Shown here piece after piece: positions 9,740-20,724 of a DNA stretch of 64,000 bases; position 1 is the stretch's first letter; each line of letters opens with the position of its first letter. Below the pieces are notes generated by a model, which saw only the letters and a list, made by a program, of their open reading frames with translations, did not search any database and had not been told where the DNA came from. The position numbers and the translations under genes are program-made. This DNA comes from Hippasteria phrygiana. Its lineage: Eukaryota > Echinodermata > Asteroidea > Valvatida > Goniasteridae. Location of the stretch: assembly GCA_037893225.1 (NCBI GenBank), contig JAZGUH010000327.1, forward strand, positions 868,001-932,000, read 5' to 3'.

Positions 9740-11190
9740 TTCATGATCTGTATTCATGATTGAATAATTGATCGATTAATTTATTCATTTTCTTGTTCTG
9801 TTCCATTAACATGTACACAATGTAGTTTTCTGACTCGGTTGCGCATTGTACATAGGAACAACAGTCACCCATTCTGTTGAACGTTCTCACAGTGACAAAT
9901 CAATGGCAGGGGTGGGATTAGGCAAACAATTTAAAATCCATGAAATCCACGAAAAAATTCACGAGGACCCCAGATCAATGACTATACATGTAGTTTGTAT
10001 TTGCCTAAAGGCATCCTTTTAAAATATCCGTTTTGATTTGTCTGTATCCACTTTTACAGGTAAAAACACCTTAAGGAAAACATCTCAGGAATTCCAGAAA
10101 AAAAATCCTGAAATCAGGGAAAATCCTGACAAATCTTACTCTGCAATGGAGTGGTTGTTTCCATTTCCTCATTGTATTTCAAGAATTGACTGATTATTTT
10201 TATTTGTTGCATTTGTTCTTTAAATTTAAATATAAAAAAAAAATCAAATTTGAAGGCTATTAGAGTTTAGAAAGTCCCATAGGATCTCTGTTTAGGGACG
10301 AGTTTTGTTATCATGAATAATATTTTTTACCTTGCTAACCAATTAGAATCAAGTCACAGAGATGCCCACATCAAAACACTGACAGATCACAACTTTTCCA
10401 CAAAACTGGTATCCTGAAGTAGATACAATGTATTATGTTTTTTTTATTTCTAAAGTTAAAAATGAATTTTACTTAAAACTATAGTCCTTGAATTATGTCA
10501 ATTTCTAGGTGAATCGATGAATCGATAAACTTTCAGCACTCAAAATCCTAGTTTCGATTGGTCCTTGCCCCATAATATGTTTGTGTAGGCTATAAACCAC
10601 TGTTTGATTCTTTGTGAATATCAACACGGTGTCAACATGTAGTTCACTGAAATAAAAAACAATGCCTACTAAATGTGTTTGTTACTATAAACATCATCGT
10701 TGTTGTTTTTTCTCTTATTCGTGATTTGTTTGGTTAATTTAATAATAAATAATATAATGATCGCTGACTGTTTTTCGTCATAAAGGCCCAAAAGGGTTAA
10801 AGCAAGGCGTGCCCCCCCCCCCCCCCCAAAAAGCTAAGTGCCGCCGCACCCGCAAAAACGTTTGTCCGCCCCGTTAAATACCGCACTGCTGATTTTGTCA
10901 ATGCCCGAATTTTTATCTCGAAGTACAAAGACATTTGAGTACTACGACATTTACTTTCAGTTGGCTTCTTTATGGCACCTCAGAAAGACTAACGTTTGTT
11001 TCTATTTCGGCATTGTTGACTAGTAACAGCTGATAATTAATACCATTGGACGCCTACAATCACACGAGAGCTGTAAAAAAAAAAACATCGTATAATTGTA
11101 CATAGGCCTATGTCTTTTTGTGTGTACGCTCGCACACAAGATCAAGCTTCATAAGATAGACGACATTTTACATGTACATGTACATTGTAC
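9740..11190. other. Intergenic, no gene seen
   Basis: AT-rich spacer without splice-flanked open frames. It contains a 16-base C run at 10812-10827 and isolated AATAAA-like words. I see no transposon ends here. Confidence 0.5.
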
Positions 11191-11210
11191 AACGCATGCG
11201 CCGCAAGTTG

Positions 11211-11508
11211 TCTTTTCTCAGGGCGAATTTCGATTCAAGTTGCGCGTGCACGTGCATTGTACACTGGGAATAAGACGGCGGCATTCAGTGCGGTTGCTTG
11301 CACTTGACCAAGGCTAGCAACAAAGCAACGCGCACGCGCAGATGCGCTTTAGGGGTTGGAGTTATTGAAGCAATTGCTCTAACCCCCAGGTCTTAGTAGC
11401 CTTTTCTCAAGGCGAATTGCACTTCGCGTTGCGCGTGCACATGCATTGTACACTGGGAATAATACGGTAGAGCATTAAGTGCGGTTGTTTGCACTTGACC
11501 AAGACTAC
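11211..11508 (+). repeat. Direct repeat pair of about 107 bp
   Basis: Copies at 11211-11316 and 11401-11508 share cttttctca-ggcgaatt, gttgcgcgtgcac and tgcattgtacactgggaata, and both end tgcacttgaccaag. They are about 80-85% alike by eye and separated by 84 bp. Origin unknown. Confidence 0.6.
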
Positions 11509-13385
11509 ACCCACGATGGAATGCACGCCCATGTGCGCTATACATGTATAATGAACGGTACGGAGAAGTTGTGTCGGGGTTTAGAAAACGATCCAAGAAA
11601 CAACAGATAATGTATTTTTTTTATTCCTCCATGGTACATCATACGTTACACTATTCTACCGTCAAATGTATTGGAAATAACTGGAATTTCGGGCAAGGTA
11701 ATCTAGAGTAATCATCACTTAATACAACTTAGATAAATCTTGAACACTGCGAAAAGCAATATCGCGATATTCTTCGGTATGTCGAATTCCCCGATATTCC
11801 TGTGTTTTTTTAAGGGGCAGATAAGATTTTCGATATGAAAAAAATATCGAAATATCAGAAAATATCGTCATATCGAACAGCCTTAATCCGTACTAGTTGG
11901 CAGGCTCTCCCCGAGAAAGGAGCAGGCGGGCGGGGACGCTAAAACACTTTTTAAATGTTTTTACTTTGCCTTGCAAAAAAACCTGCAAGACGGGTCACAT
12001 CACCGTACACATACTAAATTATACATTTCCCCCGAATTCTCTAGAAAGGTAATTACTTACCCCCCCCCCCCCCACCCCCCACCCCACCCCCTTTGACGGG
12101 AAACCTACGTGTTGCTTCCTTGTACATGTACTTTTTGATATGACAGGCCTTGAATTTAGTAATTTTTAGGGCAAGGCCACTTTGGCCTTGAATAAAGCAA
12201 AGTTATGGAGGGCACCAAGGCCAGTAAGTAGGGCACCAAGGCCAAATTATATCTGCAAAAAGGGCACGGAGGGCGCAGCACTGTTGATTTTTTTTACGTT
12301 CAAAACGTATTTAACAAAGAGTAAGAGTAAGACTATGAGGCCAAAAACATACTGCTTCCGATCACATGGGTATTCAATATGTGAATTTCAGCCTAAACTA
12401 TTTCCGTTTACGCTACAAAAGCTATAACAAAAAATTGCCAAATTTTTTTTTTCAAAACTTGCCTTAATTAATGTCGATAATTCTTAAAAATTATGGAAAA
12501 TTTAGGTCGTACATATCACTATGCACAATGCTAACCATAACGCTAACCACGATGGGAAACTGGCCAACACTGTCCGTTTATCCATGGAGAAATAAATTTC
12601 TCCATGGTTTATCGTACGGTGGTAAGCGTGCGTGATGCACTCTGTGTGGCGGGCGATTAACCTCGTGTTGCGGCAGGAAATGTCAGGGAAACACGCTGCG
12701 GTGTACAAGCGGTACAACCTCGAAATAAATTCATGAACACGGAAAATGCATACACAGACAAAATAGATCCAGTTCTGTGAACTAACGTGCAGAAATCTTC
12801 TTTCTCTATCGATTTGTTGGGCCTAATTATTCATCGAAACTTTTGACAATCGGAACACCGCGTGTTGTGACCAAAGTTCATGAAGTTACTGTATGTATGA
12901 CGTAGCGCGCCGAAGGCGTGCTTCATAGCGCCGCCTACAAGAGCGCGTTTCCTCGTTCACGAACTCGATGCGTATTGTGAGGCGCACACGTGCAAGTACT
13001 GAGAAAAAGAAAGTCAGTTGACTGCACGTAAACGTTGCCGTACATGTACATACTCCTGCTGATTTGTGTGTACGTACGAATACACACATTTAATCTTGCG
13101 GTGGGGGTGTTGATGCTTGAAGTATCGGCATACTCCGAAACTGGAGCAGATTAATAGTTTGTGTGCATATAATGTACTGTGATTCTGTACTGTATTGTGC
13201 AGCGAGATTTTATAAAGGGCTAGCTGCTGCTGGCATGACATCGAAAAAACAAATGATATGAAGGATTGTAGTGTTTTTGCAAAAAGGGCACGACGGCCAA
13301 GGTAAATTTGGGGCAAGGCAAAACTGGCCGTGAAGACGGAGATTTTGTGTGGGGCACCTCGGCCAGTAAGAAGGCAACGACGGCA
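11509..13385. other. Intergenic; degenerate repeat sequence only
   Basis: The stretch holds a C/A low-complexity tract (12060-12090) and two related patches built on gggcaccaaggccagtaag (12165-12265 and 13280-13385) that probably belong to one old interspersed repeat. Open frames here are short and coincide with that repeat. Confidence 0.4.
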
Positions 13386-13423
13386 CTGGCCGTCGTGGCC
13401 GTCGTGGCCGTCGTGGCCGTCGT
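13386..13423 (+). repeat. 9-bp tandem repeat tggccgtcg
   Basis: Four consecutive copies of a 9-bp unit occur within the gggcaaggc-type repeat patch. The minus strand would read as Asp-Gly-His tripeptides, but no supported gene contains it. Confidence 0.7.
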
Positions 13424-14368
13424 TCATTTTAAGCCCTGATGGTGCTAGTGTGAACCGTCTTCTAATGTTATCATCCTGTGGTGTTTGCTCAGGATTTAAG
13501 CACAGATAAGAAGCAGTCACCGTCCTCGTAAAACCCCACTACTGCCAAGAGATTTGCTTGCCTTTGAAAGGTAAACACAACAACGTGTACTGCAGCAATT
13601 AATGACGATATCAACTGGCCATTTAACCACAGGGTCGTTTGTGGTTTTTAATCCCCCCATAAACTGCCTTCCGTTAACGGTCAGGTATGAACAACGGTGA
13701 CGGATTAACGATCTTACCGTTTAAAAAGGATTATTAAACGTGAGCGGTACTGTATAAAAGAATTTTTTTTTTAATCTCCCATTTTGGTCATTTTCAAATT
13801 ATTACTTGAACAGTTCGAGCCGGGATTATTTTTCCCGAAAATTTCTATTTTTCAAAAAGGCAAAATATAGCAGCCAACTTCCGACATTTGCAAGAGTCAT
13901 TTCAACAGTATTTGTACAATATTTCTTGCCGAAACCTCATATATTTCAATACTCCGGGTGCGCCCATTGGAGCGTAAATTGTAGAACAACAGGCCGTGCA
14001 CAGCGGCCAAGTTCAACGCACGGTCCGCCTCCACAGAGTTCTCGGACTTTGTGTGTGTGTACAAAACAAATGAGGGATTAGTGTGTTGAGACGTCACCCG
14101 GAGGTGAGTCGAGGCAAGCTTAACATTTTTACCCGTCAGCCGTGCCCGTGTTAACACGTCCTCCTACACGAACTGGTTAAAGCTTGAGTTTTGCCAGAAG
14201 TATTTTAACTTGCGTCAGTCCATGCCTGTGCACAGTCACGCACCGTAATTGTGGAGATATACACTAAGTGCAATAGAGACATCGTGCGGACCAAAATCGT
14301 TATGGGGACAGAGAAATAACAATGCCCCCATGAAGGGGTGTATGCCTACCCTCCCATTCTGTGGGGTA

Positions 14369-14604
14369 CCGAATTCTAAAGCAACAGTTGGCTTTTCCCT
14401 TCCATTCCTTGGGGAAATAATAGCCACCTGTCACTCTTCAACATAAAGCTGCGGCCGTTTGGTAATTACAAACAGCCCAAATACCCGGTACATTTTTAAA
14501 TCTGTTTGGCAAGTTTTGTAAACAAAATTTGGGAGCCAAGGATGGTGTTCCGTATAGCTGAATGTTCGGTATAGCGGTGTTCGGTATAGCGGCGTTCCAG
14601 TGTA
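14369..14604. mobile_element. 5'-truncated copy of the pogo-like TA element
   Basis: The sequence matches the right half of the element at 18236-18739, sharing gaattctaaagcaacagttg, ccttggggaaataatagcc and gggagccaaggat. It ends with the same terminus, ggtatagcggcgttcca. The left terminus is missing or unrecognisable. Confidence 0.7.
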
Positions 14605-14923
14605 TATCATTTTTGTGACGGAATAGTCAGATTTCTGGTAACCTTCTACCCTCTTACATACGTAATGTGCTTTTGTGCATCATTCATGCATATTGCATAT
14701 TATACAACACCTGAATAAATCCCAGCCATCCGATTGGTGGATCGTCGATCACGTGCATTGAATTATTCGACCCATCACACGACGCGAACCCGCACCGCCC
14801 AAAACGTTCTATCACATGGTTCTATCAAACGGTGCGCGCGCATTGATAGAACCAAAAGAACTTCCCTAATTTCACGGTCACATTGGTGGCGCTACAACAG
14901 GGCTGTCATTCACATCACACAAC

Positions 14924-15144
14924 ATGGCGGCCGAGTTTCCCGAACTGCCGCGGTTTGTTCTCCTAACAGACGACGAAATATTGGAACTCGTAGGCGATGC
15001 TGACGCTCCAAATACAAAGAGACAAAATCAAATATGCAGTGAAACGATCAGATGAATTTGCAAGACACGCAGGAACAACAATTGAAGCTTTAACTGATTC
15101 GAAACTCGACAATTTTTGTCGCGGTTTTATGCGGGACTGAGAAG
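14924..15144 (+). pseudogene. Crypton/DUF3504-like N-terminal exon, frameshifted
   Basis: ATG at 14924 opens MAAEFPELPRFVLLTDDEIL, then ELVGDADAPNTKRQ. The frame breaks near 15019 in an A-run and resumes as IKYAVKRSDEFARHAGTTIE and ALTDSKLDNF. It breaks again at a T run near 15110 and resumes as SRFYAGLRR before a gtaaac donor at 15145. The NTK-R...V-R-F-EF, then IE-LT-x-x-LD-x-FL-x-RFYA-LR pattern is that of the helical region N-terminal to DUF3504 tyrosine-recombinase-derived (Crypton-like/KIAA1958/QRICH1) proteins. Two one-base breaks in homopolymers suggest a relic, or sequencing error in a live copy. No downstream catalytic exon was recognised. Confidence 0.45.
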
Positions 15145-15240
15145 GTAAACGGCACGTTGTAACGTTACACCAAGAAATCCATGCATGCAATCTTTTGGAT
15201 GCAATCTGTTGTATAAAACAAATAATGAATGTTTCACATT

Positions 15241-15362
15241 CGTGCAATGGTAAGAAAAATTTCATTCGGTGACAGATGGAATGTCCCATTCCACTCGGCT
15301 TCGCCTCGTGGAATGGAACATGCCATCTGTCACCTCATGAAATTATTCTTACCATCGCACTC
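15241..15362. repeat. Hairpin-forming inverted repeat
   Basis: ggtgacagatggaatg and its complement cattccatctgtcacc-like sequence face each other. The apex tcggcttcgcctc is at about 15294-15306, and weaker pairing extends out to gcaatggtaagaa/ttcttaccatcgc. Stems are about 25 bp plus extensions. Confidence 0.65.
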
Positions 15363-15783
15363 ATAAACATTGATTATTTGTATAATATCCCACGGCACAT
15401 TGGAAAAATGTTAATATTTTGACGAGCCTCTTTCAGCACTCCAGTGCCAGACAAAAATTGAAAGCTGTGACAGTGTGTTTGAGCACAATCAAACCGACCG
15501 CCACTCCAGGATTCATATGCTCCTGGTTATGCTCATAAACTTTAAAATAACTCAACAAAAACTCACCAAATCAGTACATTACTCTTGTAGGTGAACATAT
15601 AGATCTATGAAAATGAGAAAGATGCGGGAAGATATTCTTTAAGTTTAACATATCACTGAAACGAACATGAACTACATGTAGGCTGTCATGGGTTTTAGAC
15701 ATAATTTAGAAAAAGGATATCAAAAAGAAGCCAAGACACCTCTCAGTCTAAAACCATGCCTCTATTGTTAATGGACTTGCTTC

Positions 15784-15993
15784 TTAACCCCTTGCGTACG
15801 GAGGACGCCAAATAGAGCAAAGAAAACAGTGGCACCAGGCCGGATGACGCCATGTGTGCAGTTTCAATCCATTGTTGGATTATTGTGTATGTTACGCTTG
15901 ACTGCACAAGCACATTGTGTCCGTTTCGCTTGGCTGCCAGAGCCGGCGCGACACCCCGGCGCCTCCTGTAAATAACCGTACTCAAGGGGTTAA
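15784..15993 (+). mobile_element. TTAA-flanked MITE family A, copy 1
   Basis: The element is bounded by TTAA on both sides with ends ttaaccccttgcgtacgg and gtactcaaggggttaa. The interior includes gccaccaggccggatgacg-like sequence, tttcaatccattgttggatt and cgcttgactgcacaa. TTAA target sites and CCC-initial termini are the hallmark of piggyBac-type elements; the superfamily is inferred from that alone. Confidence 0.85.
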
Positions 15994-16685
15994 GATGTGA
16001 ATGTTTAAATATGTCATTTTCGGAAAGTTGGAAAGCCTTATTGCCGAAAATGAATTTTCAGTATTTGACAGACCTTAGCTTTAGGGGTCCTAATGAATCA
16101 CACAGTGGATTTGGATCTTCAGGCCAATTATAACAATATGAGTGGAATGATACTGTAACTTTTTTTTTTACGTGCAATTTCCTTGTGGTGTGCTTGACTC
16201 GTTCATCTTTGGAAGTCCGCCTGAGTGTTTACACAAACCTGTATTGATCATAGCCAGTGATAATATACATGTAACTTTACATGAATACACCAGCTTTTTC
16301 CATAATGCTGGATTCTGCCCTTATGGCTTGCAATGCAGTGCTAACTGGATTAGCAAAGACATTCTGTGCTAACCATGTAAGCAAAGTATCCTTCATCAGC
16401 CAGTTCGGTATCTCGAAGGTTAAAGGTTATTTGCTGACGTAATGTCACGTGATGTTACGCGAACGCCCATTCTGATTGAATTTAACACGTGCGCGTTGTG
16501 CGATCACGTTGGGCGACCACCTTGCGCGTTAGGTAACGGGTCATTCATAATATTAAACTGTCATTGTGCACAATACCGAACTGGCTTATTACGGGATGGT
16601 ATGCATGCCAATAAGCCCAAATTGGCTAACCTCTGAAATACGCTAACTGTTGTCGTTTTCTACTACAGTTAGCATTGACTCCCCA
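15994..16685. other. Intergenic, no gene seen
   Basis: Mixed-composition spacer upstream of the 16686 element. Short open frames lack splice signals or recognisable sequence. Confidence 0.4.
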
Positions 16686-17345
16686 AAAGCCCTGTCCGCA
16701 CTGGACTATTTCTTGGTAAAACTTACCGAGATGATGTGTACTTTTCCCATTTTAAGTCCAGTATGGACAGCCTGGGACGTTTTCCTCTCAGTTACTTTTC
16801 TTGTGTCCAGCGGCAACTGCTGCCCAGGAAAACTGACCAGGTAACTTTTCCCAAGACGATAAGCCCAGTGCGGACAGTGCGAGTAAGTAAAAGCGGTTTA
16901 GGAAAGCGTACATCCTGCCAGATCGCAAGGTCATGCTACACAGGGACACCACGCATGCGCTTTGCATTGTTTCACTGCTGTGCGGTGCACATGTGGCAAG
17001 TTTCTAAATTACAGTGCGTTTTTCCTCTTTTGGTCGCAATCATGGCAGATTTTATTATTGATAGTCGGAAGTTTGATTGGTGCTAAAGACGTAGGCGGTG
17101 TACAAATCGGCTGGAAAAATGAAAAGGCACACGTGATTTGGGTCAATCGCGTCAATGTAGAAAGGTCATGTAAAGCGCCCTCATGGGTCGTTATATTGAC
17201 AGCTCGGTTACTTCTACCACGGTCTCGGTAAAATGTTCCCGTGTCGAAAGTCCAAGTGCGGACAGTGGTCACATTTGACCATTTTTCATTTTACCATCGT
17301 CTCGGTAAAACCTTCCAAAAAAAAGTCCAGTGCGGACACGGCTTT
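16686..17345. mobile_element. 660-bp TIR element with repeated gtccgcactggac words
   Basis: The left end aaagccctgtccgcactgga and the inverted right end aaagccgtgtccgcactgga match for about 50 bp, through ggtaaaacttaccgagatg versus ggttttaccgagacgatg. The word agtccagtgcggaca recurs several times inside in both orientations. No transposase is seen. Confidence 0.7.
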
Positions 17346-17669
17346 AGAGTAAGCAGAGCCATGAAATTGTGCTCAGATCTAGGGCACAGAGTCTTACAGT
17401 ACATTGTATGAGCTCTCTGTATGGCGTAATTCTGAACAGATCTGCAGCAACCTACATGTAACTCATGGAGCGTCTGATAATTTTGTTGCCGATTGACAGG
17501 CACCTCTTGCAGGAACTTACCATTACAGCATGCACGAATTATGCAAACTGTGCTAGAACTAATGCCATAGAGCTTTTAGTGATGTACTTTTCAGTAGGTT
17601 GTGTAAGCTGGACATTCAAATGAATTGGTAGTTCACTCACTATATGTTTTCTCATTCTTTTCTCGTCAG

Positions 17670-17792
17670 GGTGACAAGGATAGCACTGCATTCTTCACAA
17701 TCTTTGCCTCCAAAGATCTACCACTGAAAATGAGCAAGACAGAGGAAGCAGATGACTACCATACAGCTTTGATCAACAGAAATCTGTTGAAG
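17670..17792 (+). CDS. Exon a of an unidentified gene
   Basis: A 123-nt, 41-codon exon lies between an acceptor with a good pyrimidine tract (ttcttttctcgtcag) and a gtagac donor. It is phase 0 on both sides and reads GDKDSTAFFTIFASKDLPLK then MSKTEEADDYHTALINRNLLK. The composition is that of an ordinary soluble protein. It joins in phase to the exon at 18810. Upstream exons are not found between 8.4 and 17.6 kb, so the gene start may lie in that gap or an exon was missed. Confidence 0.6.
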
Positions 17793-18235
17793 GTAGACAA
17801 ATATAGTGCACTCTATTTCATGGCAACTGCTAAGAACACAATTTTCTGCCGGCAGAACCTTCCTCCATTTCACAGAGACCACACTGACTTCAGAACCAGA
17901 ATTTGCTTACAGTAGTGACGCAACAGTGTTAATCTTGAAGCATGTTAGTATGCCCAGGCTGCTAAATTTGCTTAGGATAAGCACAATTTTCTACTGTAGG
18001 CGACACAACTGTTTTGCTAACTGGTAAACAGATCCATGAAATCTGCACATGGTTTTTGTTGTCGGGTTTTCTGCAGATGCCATTTTTCGTGTGTATTTTC
18101 TCTGGCTTCCCTTTGAGCCATTGTAGCAGTTATGTTGCATTATGTTGTGCTCAGCAAAATATTTCTATAAATCGTGCCTCTTTACAACACCTAATTCAGA
18201 ACAGTGTGGTGCAAAGGGTTCAGTCATTTTTGAGA

Positions 18236-18739
18236 TACAGTGGAACGCCGCTATAACGAACATCGCGGGATCCACAGATTTTGTTAGGTACAGTGATCGT
18301 TCGGTATAGCGATTTTCCGCCGCGTGCCCATTTTTTTTAACATGGCGTCCGTTCTTTTAAATAGCGCCCTCTTGCGTCGTATTTGAAGTGCGCCCTCTTT
18401 TTAATTGTAATTGAACATGTGCCGGCCATTGAATCATGTAATTACATGTTCATACTTTCTAAGCTTACCGAATTCTAAAGCAACAGTTGGCTTTTCCCTT
18501 CTATTCCTTGGGGAAATAATAGCCGCCTGTCACTCCTCAACATACATGTAAAGCTGCGGCCATTTTTGGAATTACAAACAGCCTAAATAACCGGTACATT
18601 TTTTTTAATCCGTTGCCTTTTTTTTTTTCAACAACAATGTTCGGTAAGTTTTGTACACAAAATTTGGGAGCCAAGGATAGTGTTCGGTATAGCTGAATGT
18701 TCGGTATAGCAGTGTTTGGTATAGCGGCGTTCCACTGTA
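18236..18739. mobile_element. Pogo-like TA-flanked non-autonomous element
   Basis: The termini tacagtggaacgccgctata and (inverted) tacagtggaacgccgctata are perfect over about 20 bp and flanked by TA. The pattern CAGTGGAAC-CGCTATAACGAAC, with inner repeats of gttcggtatagc, is that of Tc1/mariner-pogo (Tigger-like) termini. It sits in the intron between 17792 and 18810. A truncated relative lies at 14369. Confidence 0.85.
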
Positions 18740-18809
18740 CGTATAAATGTTGTTTTCACCCTTACGTAAACAGTTTCATTCACTAGTTGGATTATATCGT
18801 TGTGTTCAG

Positions 18810-18927
18810 GCTCCTCTCGGTGGACCAGAGCGAATGAAGACATTTCCTCCCTTGCAGCCAGTGGAGATGAGCATCAGTGGAGAGGGTTGGCAGTGCAGTG
18901 CCGCTGATGTGCTTTTCTCCTCAGCAG
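18810..18927 (+). CDS. Exon b of the unidentified gene
   Basis: The exon enters in phase 0 after gttgtgttcag and leaves in phase 1 at gttagt. It reads APLGGPERMKTFPPLQPVEM, SISGEGWQCSAADVLFSSA and one G. It joins in frame to the exon at 23177 to make the codon for Gly before WIAVTAPNG. The Gly/Pro-rich first half may be a linker. The intron after it is 4.2 kb and filled with SINE and hAT insertions. Confidence 0.6.
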
Positions 18928-19254
18928 GTTAGTATCTGACAGATACAAGGCTAGAAATTGTGTAGTCCGAAAATTTGGGACTTGCATACCTCACGCATGG
19001 GAGTCCCAAAATTTACGCTAATAAAACCTGGAAGAAGTTTCTGGGCAACAAATGTTTGACCCTTTGTTTACCACAGAGTTGACATATCATCTAAAAAAAA
19101 TTGCGAAGAAGTTGTGTGGTAAGAAGACCAAGAAAAGGTCCCCATTTGTTTTAATTACATAACCACCCCAGGGACTAACGTATAAATTCTTATGGGTATT
19201 CTCTAAATTGTTTTAAGATGGTTACTGAATGTTCCGTATGTAACATTAACCCTA

Positions 19255-19361
19255 ACCCTGCCAGACGCAGCACAGTGCATCTGTGCTGACAGCTCCACTT
19301 TGCTGGACTCTGCACACAAGTCAATGTGACAAAGTATGCAATCTGATGCGTCTGGCAGGGT
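19255..19361. mobile_element. 107-bp miniature inverted-repeat element
   Basis: accctgccagacgca (19255) and tgcgtctggcagggt (to 19361) are perfect 15-bp inverted repeats bounding a 77-bp interior with no open frame. It lies in the intron after exon b. Confidence 0.65.
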
Positions 19362-19659
19362 TTCTAGCCAAAATACCCTGGATGGTTGGGGTTAACATGC
19401 TCAAATTCTTGGACTTAATTGGACCATTTCACCAGCCAAATTCGGAGTCTTTATCCTGATTATAAAGTGAGTTATGGCATTCAAAAGTGACCCAATATAC
19501 TTCAGTATGTTGTGTTTCTGAACTGTCTGTTACGTTGTAGACAATTTTCCTTTCATTGCACTGCACTTTTGTCACACAAGTGTTACTTTTCAAGACGCAC
19601 TAGTTAAAAATCAGGACTGGTTTTGTCAATAAACCAGTTCTCTTTTGTTTTGCATGTAG

Positions 19660-19727
19660 AATGCCTCACAATTTACCCACATGGTTTCACTCAATGGCGC
19701 AAGATGTTGTAGAAAGCTACTCTCGTA
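19660..19727 (+). CDS. Possible alternative exon in the unidentified gene (doubtful)
   Basis: A strong acceptor (ctcttttgttttgcatgtag) precedes an open stretch reading MPHNLPTWFHSMAQDVVESY and ends at a gtaagg donor near 19728. Its phase does not fit between exon b (which leaves in phase 1) and exon c. In the phase that would fit, it reaches TAG after LTIYPHGFTQWRKML. It may be a cryptic or poison exon, or nothing. Confidence 0.2.
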
Positions 19728-20063
19728 AGGTTTTTGCATGTGAAATGTTCAGAGCCTTATCTTTACTGTGTGAACATTTTGGAGAGTTTGGTTTGATGAG
19801 AGATGACCTACAGCTTTGCAAGAAAACTTTTCTAGCATCTACTGATAAGATGTGTCTGTGCAGCTAAGTTGGCTCTGCACAGAGGTTGATCAGCTGCAGT
19901 GTCAAATGCCGCATTTTTGTTGACGCAAACTTTTTGTGAGAGGTTTATTGTTCTCGTCCATAAAACCCTTGACACTCATAAAATAATTACTGCAAACATG
20001 CAGGCTGGTGTTTGGTTTCTTATTATCAAAGCGTTGTTAGTCCCATGATGATCTTATTATACA

Positions 20064-20256
20064 ACAGTTCATAATATCAATCGCTGCACGCAAAACACCC
20101 TGGCATGCTTTGCGTGCAACTTTTTACCGGCGCGGCATGCAGTTGCAGGTGATGCATGAAAAACTTGATGGGCGAGTATTGAATATTCGGTCAAACCCAG
20201 TTTTAAATAATTGAATACTAAATTATTTGAAAATGAACAGCTCTGAGAAGCAGTCA
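20064..20256 (-). mobile_element. Partial copy of the gggctgttcattttc hAT-like element
   Basis: On the minus strand it matches the left part of the element at 45603-46086: gctgttcattttcaaataat, ttgaccgaatattc, gtttttca and gcaactgcatgccgcgcc. The far end is not seen, so it is truncated or more diverged. Confidence 0.6.
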
Positions 20257-20349
20257 TCATGACCCGATATATGTAATGGGATGATCGAGAAATTTACTAA
20301 ATAGTGTCACCCTAGCCATGTTGGCATTCAGAATATCATGGACATGGAT

Positions 20350-20644
20350 TCAAGAAAAATAATAATGTATGCAAATCGCCCATCACAAGCCCTACGGCAC
20401 TCGAGGTGTGGGCTACAGAGGAATATGTGGAAGAACCAGCCCCTCACACTGAAACAAGACAAGATAATCTCTTCACAGAATGAATAGGGTCGGGATGGGT
20501 AACTAGTCCACTGCAAGGCATTAATAATGCCTCTACCCATATTAAGCGTAGAAGTGCTATGGCCCAGGACTGGGCTCGAACCCACAACTTGCAGAATTAC
20601 ACACAGACCTTGAATTCAATGTGCCAAACCACTAGGCCACAGCA
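20350..20644 (-). mobile_element. tRNA-derived SINE
   Basis: Read on the minus strand, the head (from 20644) has an A-box-like tggcctagtggtttggc and a B-box ggttcgagcccagtc. A body follows with gaggggctggttcttccaca and gggcgatttgcat, then an AT-rich tail. The body recurs on the plus strand at 31236-31400 without the tRNA head, which shows a dispersed family. Confidence 0.75.
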
Positions 20645-20724
20645 CTTCCACATACTAAATTACTCTTGATATGTTTGTGTGAAGTTTTAATTCTGAAAGT
20701 GTCAATTTCTTAATCACGGTACAG

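Noticed and set aside
13014..13520. 168-codon minus-strand ORF with Asp-Gly-His repeats
   Set aside because: It runs through a 9-bp tandem repeat and an interspersed repeat patch.
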